From: Spirochaetaceae bacterium
Lineage (GTDB): Bacteria; Spirochaetota; Spirochaetia; Treponematales; Breznakiellaceae
Assembly (NCBI GenBank): GCA_031278295.1
Contig: JAITKQ010000183.1
Coordinates: 1 to 6,875 of the forward strand
Direction: 5' to 3'
DNA length: 6,875 nt
Part shown: positions 1 to 4,553 of the stretch, piece after piece
Position numbering within the stretch: position 1 is the stretch's first letter
Layout: the number at the start of each line of letters is the position of its first letter
Translations under genes and position numbers: made by a program
Notes under the pieces: generated by a model
Database searches by the model: none
What the model was told of the DNA's origin: nothing
Seen by the model: the letters and a program-made list of their open reading frames with translations, nothing else

Positions 1-70
1 CGGCCTTGAAAACATTGTCGTAGCAGATATTGATCGGGTCGTCGGCTTCGTCCAGGTAGAAGGTATTCAT
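1..70 (-). CDS. N-terminal fragment of a possible Rpn-family (PD-(D/E)XK nuclease/transposase-like) protein
   Basis: Only the first 23 codons are visible; the gene runs off the left edge. The ATG (complement of 68-70) is preceded by AGGAG at a 5-base spacing and by a good promoter, so this start is very likely real. The peptide contains ADDPINICYDNVFKA. From memory of the family, an opening of the type DDPIN.x.YDNVFKAVF is typical of Rpn-family proteins (PD-(D/E)XK nuclease family transposases), which are abundant in Treponema and related spirochaetes. If so, the product would be a DNA endonuclease-like protein linked to recombination. That assignment is an inference from a very short stretch, with no catalytic residues visible. 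The gene is divergent from the solute-binding protein gene, with about 236 bases between the two start codons. Confidence 0.6.
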   Translation of the reverse strand, partial: MNTFYLDEADDPINICYDNVFKA

Positions 71-75
71 AGGCT

Positions 76-116
76 CTCCTTATGGTTGAGTATACACCCT
101 GAAAGTGATTTTTCAA
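76..116 (-). promoter_or_regulatory. sigma70-type promoter and Shine-Dalgarno of the left-edge gene
   Basis: Read on the minus strand, TTGAAA (complement of 111-116) is followed after 16 bases by TATACT (complement of 89-94). The expected transcription start is near 82. The transcript would have a leader of about 12 bases containing AGGAG (complement of 76-80), 5 bases before the ATG. The fit of both hexamers, the spacer and the Shine-Dalgarno makes this a credible promoter; it has not been tested. Confidence 0.6.
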
Positions 117-197
117 TACAGAGGCTAAAGCCCCCTCCCCCAGGAAGCGCGAATGAACAAGCACTGCCGAGGCGCGGCGCCGGTGCAGCCGGCCGAC

Positions 198-226
198 TTG
201 ACAAAAAGCAAAAGGGAAACTATGAT
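198..226 (+). promoter_or_regulatory. sigma70-type promoter of the solute-binding protein gene
   Basis: TTGACA at 198-203 is a perfect -35 hexamer. It is followed after exactly 17 bases by TATGAT at 221-226, five of six matches to the -10 consensus. Transcription would begin near 233, giving a leader of about 74 bases. A second AT-rich hexamer, TATAAT at 233-238, is badly spaced from this -35 and probably reflects general AT richness. This is the strongest promoter in the window by consensus match. Confidence 0.7.
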
Positions 227-233
227 TCAATAT

Positions 234-263
234 ATAATACTAAAACTATAGTAATAGTATTAT
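234..263. promoter_or_regulatory. AT-rich inverted repeat, candidate operator
   Basis: A 9-bp perfect inverted repeat (ATAATACTA at 234-242, TAGTATTAT at 255-263) flanks a 12-base centre that itself contains the 8-bp palindrome ACTATAGT at 245-252. It begins at the expected transcription start of the downstream gene, where a repressor would block initiation. It could also form an RNA hairpin in the leader. The AT richness raises the chance of coincidence, and no regulator is known from the window. Confidence 0.35.
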
Positions 264-294
264 TTGACTTCCTGTTTGGAAGGAAAATTATTTT

Positions 295-301
295 AAGGAG
301 G
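295..301 (+). promoter_or_regulatory. strong Shine-Dalgarno for the solute-binding protein
   Basis: AAGGAGG lies 5 bases before the ATG at 307 and is a near-perfect anti-16S match. It fixes the start codon and contrasts with the ruvA-ruvB-queA genes, which lack such a site. Confidence 0.85.
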
Positions 302-306
302 AACCT

Positions 307-1329
307 ATGAAAAAACAAATTTTTTCGGTTCTTTTAGCATTGCTTGCTTTCGGTGCGGTTTGGGCAAAAGGTGGAAAGCAGGCCGCGGTCGTCGAGGAAG
401 ACTATGTCCTCAAGATTGGATACCCGGTGGAAGGCGGTCTCTGCGAAGCGCCGTTTTACATAGCGATAGCGAAGGGTTTCTACGAAGCGGAAGGGCTGAA
501 GTACGAATGGGTCAACCTGGAACCCGGCACGGCCATGAATCTGCTGACTAACGGCCAGATTGACGTTACCAACAACTTGCTGGCAACGCTGATACAGCCT
601 ATAGCGAACGGCCTTGACGTCAAAATCCCGCTGGGTATACATACCGGCTGTGTAAAGGTGCTGGTTAGTCCGGATTCGCCGATCAGGACGGCAGCCGATT
701 TCAGGCCGGTAAACGGCGTGAAGAAAAAAATAGGCGTTCCCAGCCTGAATTCGAGCACCAAGGTAATACCGTCGCGTGTACTTGCCGGGCTGGGGTTAAA
801 GGTGGATGGCGACAACGCAGATGTGGAATGGATCATCTATCCCTCGGCAGAACTGCCGCTCGCGCTGGAGCGGGGTTTGGTAGACGCGATCGGTTCGGGT
901 GATCCCGCAGCCTCGATAGTCGAGCAGGAAGGCAAGGGGCGCGTCGTAATAAACAACGCCACCGATCCCGGCCTTGAAAACGAAATATGCTGCGTAGCGC
1001 CATTTCGCTCGGCGACCATAGCGGCGCATCCCGAAGCGGCGGCCAAATTCATCAGGGCCATACAGAAGGCATCCAAATGGGTAAGCGAAAACCCGGATGA
1101 AACAACCCAAATTCTGTATGAAAACAGGTACATCGCCGGAGATCCAAAAGTGAACGCCGGGGTACTAAAAACATTCAATTATTTCGCGTCGGTCAGCCTC
1201 GCGAGAGTCGCTATTGAGCGTAACACACGGGACTTGCAGAAAATCGGACTTGTAACGGATGACGTTGATGTCGACGCGCTGGTGAACAACACATTTTACG
1301 CGGTGCCGGGCGTACCGGATTCCCTATAA
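307..1329 (+). CDS. ABC transporter solute-binding protein, NMT1/SsuA/TauA type
   Basis: This is a 340-residue exported protein expected to capture a small solute outside the inner membrane and deliver it to an ABC permease. Residues 1-20 form a Sec signal peptide: MKK, a hydrophobic core, then VWA with likely cleavage after A20. There is no lipobox cysteine at the site, so it is predicted to be a soluble periplasmic protein. The mature part fits the periplasmic-binding type II fold. APFYIAIAKGFYEAEGL (residues 48-64) is the hallmark A.AKGF...EGL segment of the nitrate/sulfonate/taurine/thiamine-precursor binding families, and GQIDV at 83-87 and GLVDAIGSGDPAA at 190-202 fit that fold. The ligand cannot be named from sequence. 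No permease or ATPase gene adjoins it, and the downstream region holds hairpins, so it appears monocistronic. It has its own promoter, a possible operator and a strong Shine-Dalgarno. Confidence 0.9.
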   Translation: MKKQIFSVLLALLAFGAVWAKGGKQAAVVEEDYVLKIGYPVEGGLCEAPFYIAIAKGFYEAEGLKYEWVNLEPGTAMNLLTNGQIDVTNNLLATLIQPIANGLDVKIPLGIHTGCVKVLVSPDSPIRTAADFRPVNGVKKKIGVPSLNSSTKVIPSRVLAGLGLKVDGDNADVEWIIYPSAELPLALERGLVDAIGSGDPAASIVEQEGKGRVVINNATDPGLENEICCVAPFRSATIAAHPEAAAKFIRAIQKASKWVSENPDETTQILYENRYIAGDPKVNAGVLKTFNYFASVSLARVAIERNTRDLQKIGLVTDDVDVDALVNNTFYAVPGVPDSL

Positions 1330-1362
1330 GGCTGCTTCAACGATTCTGAAACCCGACAGGTA

Positions 1363-1461
1363 GGCGGATAGGAGCACCGGAATTTCATCGGTGTTCCGGT
1401 TACCGCCGCGTTCACTACCTTGATGCCTTGAAGCCGGGGCAAGCGCCGCGTTGCCGCTTCA
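1363..1461 (+). other. two hairpins downstream of the solute-binding protein gene
   Basis: The first structure pairs ACCGGAA (1376-1382) with TTCCGGT (1394-1400), with an outer GGCGG/CCGCC pairing (1363-1367 and 1403-1407). The second pairs TGAAGC (1429-1434) with GCTTCA (1456-1461), continuing into GGCAA (1438-1442) with TTGCC (1451-1455) across a 3-base bulge, for 11 pairs in all. Neither is followed by a T run, so these are not classical terminators. They could protect the 3' end of the upstream mRNA or be part of a dispersed intergenic repeat. Confidence 0.4.
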
Positions 1462-1470
1462 CAGTATACG

Positions 1471-1525
1471 CGGGCTTGGTTAAAAAATCCCCGCCAGGGG
1501 GTCGCTAAACTTAGCCCGATTTTTT
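1471..1525. terminator. bidirectional intrinsic terminator-like structure
   Basis: On the plus strand CGGGCT (1471-1476) pairs with AGCCCG (1513-1518), enclosing an inner CCCC-GCCA-GGGG hairpin (1489-1500), and is followed by six T at 1520-1525. This would end transcripts from the solute-binding protein gene. On the minus strand the same inner hairpin reads CCCC-TGGC-GGGG-A followed by six T (complement of 1482-1487), which is an even more classical terminator. AAAAAATC (1482-1489) and GATTTTTT (1518-1525) are also exactly complementary. No protein-coding gene on the minus strand feeds into it. Confidence 0.5.
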
Positions 1526-1815
1526 CCTGTTTATGCCGTGGTACGGTAAAAAACAAAAGCTACGGATGGAGGATATGGAGCAGGAGAAAACTTTCAACAT
1601 GAAAGAGCCGATCCAATTTTGGCTTTCGTTTAACCCTTTCGCTTAACCGGCTTCGAATTGAATATCCGTAAAACAAGACTTGACGGCTGTCTGTGGAATT
1701 ACCACGGTGCCTGAAAAACGGCGTCTGACAGGGATTTGAGGCTGCAAAAAGCGTTTCCTGCCGAAGCCGCAAGCGCGGGCTGGCGGGAAAACGGGTAATC
1801 TGGTATGATTTTGCC
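1526..1815. other. non-coding region upstream of ruvA
   Basis: I see no convincing gene here. It holds a 13-bp imperfect tandem duplication (1624-1636 and 1637-1649, two differences), a GTGG-AATTA-CCAC inverted repeat at 1693-1705, and a long hairpin at 1754-1790. In that hairpin TTTCCTGCCG plus GCC pair with GGC plus TGGCGGGAAA, with a 2-base bulge, a 9-base loop and two wobble pairs. The hairpin ends 25 bases before the ruvA ATG. No SOS box of the GAAC-N4-GTTC type was seen near ruvA. Confidence 0.4.
1801..1809 (+). promoter_or_regulatory. extended -10 element, candidate ruvA promoter
   Basis: TGG followed by TATGAT (1804-1809) is an extended -10 motif with five of six consensus bases. The -35 position (1781-1786, TGGCGG) is poor, as is usual for extended -10 promoters. 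The expected transcription start is at about 1816, the first base of the ruvA ATG, which would make a leaderless mRNA. Confidence 0.4.
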
Positions 1816-2418
1816 ATGTTTAATAGTTTGCGCGGGACAATAAGCGGCGGGACGGGCGATACCCTGTACCTTTCGACAGGCGGTGTGGAGTGGGAGCTTG
1901 TGATGCCGCTCAACGACATAGAGGCGCTTGGGGCTGGCGGCGGCGAAAAACGGGTCTTTACATGGCTGCACCATACGGACAAGGATATGAGGCTGTTCGG
2001 TTTTGCCGGCGCGGAACGGCGGCTTACGTTTCTGGAACTGCAAAAGGTCGAAGGGATAGGGCCGCGGGCCGCCCTTAAAATAATGAGCGGTATAAACCAG
2101 GCCGAGTTGGAACGGGCGCTGGAAGAGGGGGATGTCGCGCGGCTTGAACAGGTGCCGGGTCTTGGGAAAAAAACCGCGCAAAAAATGGTGCTGACGCTGA
2201 AAGGCAGGCTGGTATCCGGAAGCGGAAAGGCCGCGCCATACTCGCCGTTTGGGGAACTGGTGAACGCGCTTGCGGACATGGGTTACGACAGGAAGGCGGC
2301 GGCGGCGGCCTTGGAACAGGCCGAGGCCACGCTATCCGCAGGGGCGGATAGCGTGGCGTCCGGCCCCGGGAAAGAAAACGAACTGTTCCGCCTGGCCATA
2401 CTGAATCTGGCAAAATGA
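1816..2418 (+). CDS. ruvA: Holliday junction branch migration protein RuvA
   Basis: RuvA binds four-way DNA junctions as a tetramer and loads RuvB rings on two arms for branch migration in recombinational repair. At 200 residues it has the usual family length. The N-terminal OB-fold domain (about 1-62) starts with the familiar LRGTI and TGGVEWEL pattern. Two helix-hairpin-helix motifs follow: VEGIGPRAALKIMS at 78-91 and VPGLGKKTAQKMV at 113-125. After a short glycine/proline-rich linker comes domain III (about 145-200), the RuvB-binding helical bundle. Compared with Escherichia coli RuvA, whose acidic pin is the pair E55/D56, the aligned residues here read D55 K56 followed by D57, so one acid is replaced by lysine. 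The start agrees with the family N-terminus, yet there is no Shine-Dalgarno and a -10 element ends 6 bases upstream. The stop overlaps the ruvB start as ATGA. Confidence 0.96.
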   Translation: MFNSLRGTISGGTGDTLYLSTGGVEWELVMPLNDIEALGAGGGEKRVFTWLHHTDKDMRLFGFAGAERRLTFLELQKVEGIGPRAALKIMSGINQAELERALEEGDVARLEQVPGLGKKTAQKMVLTLKGRLVSGSGKAAPYSPFGELVNALADMGYDRKAAAAALEQAEATLSAGADSVASGPGKENELFRLAILNLAK

Positions 2419-3476
2419 ACACGGTGGGCGAGAAAAAACATCCCCCGGAAAAGCCCGGAAGCATACTGCGCCCTGAGGCAGCCCTGCCTGAGGACGTGCG
2501 GGACTACGCTTTACGTCCGGCCAGGCTGGATGAATTTTTGGGACAGGCCACGATGAAGGAAAACCTTGCCATATTCATAGCGGCGGCAAAGGAACGGGGC
2601 GAAAGCCTCGATCACCTGTTTTTGACGGGGCCGCCGGGTCTGGGCAAGACGACGATGGCCCGTATCGTTGCCAACGAGATGGGCGTAGACTTTACCGAGA
2701 CTTCCGCGCCGGCGCTGGAGAAGGCGAAAGACCTTGTAGGCATCCTGACCAGCCTCAAACCAAACGCCGTATTTTTTATAGACGAGATACACCGGCTCCG
2801 TCCCGAAATCGAGGAAAAACTGTACATCGCGATGGAGGACTATGAACTTGATTTTGTGATAGGGCAGGGGCCGGGGGCGCGCACCATGCGGCTGCCGCTA
2901 AAACCGTTTACCCTTGCCGGCGCTACGACAAAGGCCGGCATGGTTTCCAGCCCGCTGATAAGCCGTTTCGGGATAAGCTGCCGCTTTTCGCTGTACGAAA
3001 GCGCGGAGATCGAAGCGATCATACGCCGTTCGGCGGACATCCTGGGTATCGGCATAGACGCACAGGCCTCCGCGCTGCTGTCCAGATCATCCCGGTTCAC
3101 GCCCCGCGTTACAAACCGGCTGCTGCGACGTATGAGGGACTATGCCCAGGTGCGGAAACTTCCGTCAATCACGCTTGATGTGGTGCGTTACGGCCTCGAA
3201 CGCCTGGAAATAGACGAGCTTGGCCTGGAACGGCTGGACCGTGAAATCCTGCGTATGATAATAGAGCGTTACCGCGGCGGGCCGGTCGGCGCGGAAACGC
3301 TGGCAATATCGGTAGGCGAGTCGGTGGATACGCTGGAAGATTTCTACGAACCGTACCTGATTCAGGCCGGTCTCCTGCAACGTACACCGCGCGGCAGGAT
3401 GGTAACGGCGGCGGCCTACAGGCATCTCCATCTGGAGATGAAGCGTCCGCCTGACGGCCTTTTTCCCGACCTGTGA
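2415..3476 (+). CDS. ruvB: Holliday junction branch migration ATPase RuvB
   Basis: RuvB is the hexameric AAA+ motor that pumps DNA through RuvA-bound Holliday junctions. The 353 residues include Walker A GPPGLGKT (72-79), Walker B FIDEIH (121-126), the sensor 1 segment AGATTKAG (168-175), the SPLISRFGI segment (179-187) whose R184 aligns with the family arginine finger, and the sensor 2 region TPRVTNRLLRR (229-239). The C-terminal winged-helix domain (about 275-345) carries GGPVG and EPYLIQAGLLQRTPRGR, the conserved DNA-binding end. All catalytic elements are present, so it should be active. The N-terminus has about 10 residues more than E. coli RuvB. The ATG overlaps the ruvA stop by 4 bases and no Shine-Dalgarno is seen, which points to translational coupling with ruvA. 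The stop overlaps the queA start. Confidence 0.98.
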   Translation: MNTVGEKKHPPEKPGSILRPEAALPEDVRDYALRPARLDEFLGQATMKENLAIFIAAAKERGESLDHLFLTGPPGLGKTTMARIVANEMGVDFTETSAPALEKAKDLVGILTSLKPNAVFFIDEIHRLRPEIEEKLYIAMEDYELDFVIGQGPGARTMRLPLKPFTLAGATTKAGMVSSPLISRFGISCRFSLYESAEIEAIIRRSADILGIGIDAQASALLSRSSRFTPRVTNRLLRRMRDYAQVRKLPSITLDVVRYGLERLEIDELGLERLDREILRMIIERYRGGPVGAETLAISVGESVDTLEDFYEPYLIQAGLLQRTPRGRMVTAAAYRHLHLEMKRPPDGLFPDL

Positions 3477-4510
3477 AAACAAGCGATTTTTACTTTGAAC
3501 TGCCGGAACAACGGATCGCCCAGTACCCGGCCCCCCGTGGAGAAAGCCGCCTCCTCGTGCTGGACCGGGCGGCGGGCCGGCGCAGCCATCACTCCGTCAA
3601 GGAACTGCCCGGCCTGATCGAAAGCGGCGCCCTTGTGGTCTTCAACGATACACGGGTACGCAAGGCGCGGATTTTCGGGACGGACAGCCGGGGGGTGCGG
3701 GCGGAATTCTTGCTGCTGAACAGGGGCGGGGACGGGTCAAGCTGGGAGGTGATCACAAAGAAGGGGGGGCGGCGGGCCGGCAGGCGCTTCCGCTTCGCCG
3801 GGGGCGAAGCGGAAGCGGAGCTTCTGTGTGAGGGCCCGCGCTACCTGCTACGTTTCGACAGGCCGATAGACGATGCCTGGCTTGACGCGCACGGGCACGT
3901 CCCGCTGCCGCCCTACATAAAACGGGCGGACGAGGCTTCCGATTCGAGCCGTTACCAGACGGTGTACGCGCGCAGGCACGGCTCGGCGGCGGCCCCGACG
4001 GCGGGGCTGCATTTTACGGACAGCATTCTTTCGGAGCTAAGCAGGCGCGGCATCGGGACAGCCTTCATCACGCTGCACGTCGGGCCCGGAACATTCCTGC
4101 CGGTACACTGCGCGGATGTGGAGAATCACAGGATGCACAAAGAAACTTTCCGCATAGAAAGCGGGGCGGCGGAGCAGATAGAGAAGGCCAAACGTGAAGG
4201 CCGAAAGGTTATAGCGGCCGGCACGACGACCTTGCGGGCGCTGGAATCGGCTTGGCGGGACGGCGCTCTTCAAACCGGCGAGCAGTGTACCGACATATTC
4301 ATCTACGGCGACTGGCGGTTTAGGACGGTGGATGCGCTGTTTACCAACTTTCACACGCCGTGCTCAACGCTGCTGATGCTTGTCTGCGCGTTTGCCGGTG
4401 CGGTAAACGGCGAGAGGGCCGGACGAAAACTGATAATGGAAACGTACCGCGAGGCGGTACAGCGGGAATACAACTTTTTTAGCTACGGGGACGCGATGCT
4501 GATTCTGTAA
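3473..4510 (+). CDS. queA: S-adenosylmethionine:tRNA ribosyltransferase-isomerase QueA
   Basis: QueA transfers and isomerises the ribosyl group of S-adenosylmethionine onto 7-aminomethyl-7-deazaguanine at position 34 of tRNAs for Asp, Asn, His and Tyr, giving epoxyqueuosine. The 345 residues match the family length. Signature segments in order are FNDTRV (57-62), GHVPLPPYI (141-149), AAPTAGLHFT (173-182), HVGPGTF (202-208), GTTTLRALE (250-258), TNFHTPCSTLLMLVCAF (291-307) and FFSYGDAMLI (335-344). No truncation or missing motif is visible. The start is GTG at 3473, in a GTGA overlap with the ruvB stop; no ATG or Shine-Dalgarno near it fits better, and KTSDFYFELPEQRIAQ is the normal family opening. 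It is the last gene of the operon and ends at the hairpin array. No other queuosine gene is in the window. Confidence 0.98.
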   Translation: MKTSDFYFELPEQRIAQYPAPRGESRLLVLDRAAGRRSHHSVKELPGLIESGALVVFNDTRVRKARIFGTDSRGVRAEFLLLNRGGDGSSWEVITKKGGRRAGRRFRFAGGEAEAELLCEGPRYLLRFDRPIDDAWLDAHGHVPLPPYIKRADEASDSSRYQTVYARRHGSAAAPTAGLHFTDSILSELSRRGIGTAFITLHVGPGTFLPVHCADVENHRMHKETFRIESGAAEQIEKAKREGRKVIAAGTTTLRALESAWRDGALQTGEQCTDIFIYGDWRFRTVDALFTNFHTPCSTLLMLVCAFAGAVNGERAGRKLIMETYREAVQREYNFFSYGDAMLIL

Positions 4511-4553
4511 CGCTACCAACGGTAGCGCCGCTACAACCTGTAGCGCCGCTACC
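4511..4553. repeat. tandem 18-bp hairpin units between convergent genes
   Basis: Two adjacent 18-bp units (4511-4528 and 4529-4546) and the first 7 bases of a third (4547-4553) begin with CGCTAC. Each full unit is a self-complementary hairpin: CGCTACC-aac-GGTAGCG, then CGCTAC-aacct-GTAGCG. The array begins directly after the queA stop and extends into the last codons of the convergent peptidase gene, whose stop lies at 4549-4551. There is no T run, so it is not a classical terminator, but stacked hairpins between convergent genes could slow polymerase or protect both 3' ends. Confidence 0.65.

Noticed and set aside
233..306. Thiamine (TPP) or other riboswitch in the solute-binding protein leader
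   Set aside because: The leader is short and AT-rich and lacks the conserved CUGAGA core; only the AT-rich inverted repeat is present.
86..310. 74-codon open frame on the plus strand
   Set aside because: It spans the divergent promoters, has no Shine-Dalgarno, and its composition changes abruptly along its length; it overlaps the real start at 307.
1566..1646. Short plus-strand frame of 23-26 codons (ATG 1566 or 1575)
   Set aside because: A GGAGG lies only 2 bases from ATG 1575, too close to work; the peptide is unrecognised and the stop falls in a tandem duplication. It could be a leader peptide, but nothing supports that.
1526..1815. SOS (LexA) box for ruvAB
   Set aside because: No GAAC-N4-GTTC, CTG-N10-CAG-type or other clear SOS box was found by eye near the ruvA start; clade-specific boxes cannot be excluded.
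1560..2279. 239-codon open frame on the minus strand
   Set aside because: Most of it lies opposite ruvA in a GC-rich gene, it is rich in Ser, Pro and Arg as antisense frames are, and it has no start signal or recognisable domain.
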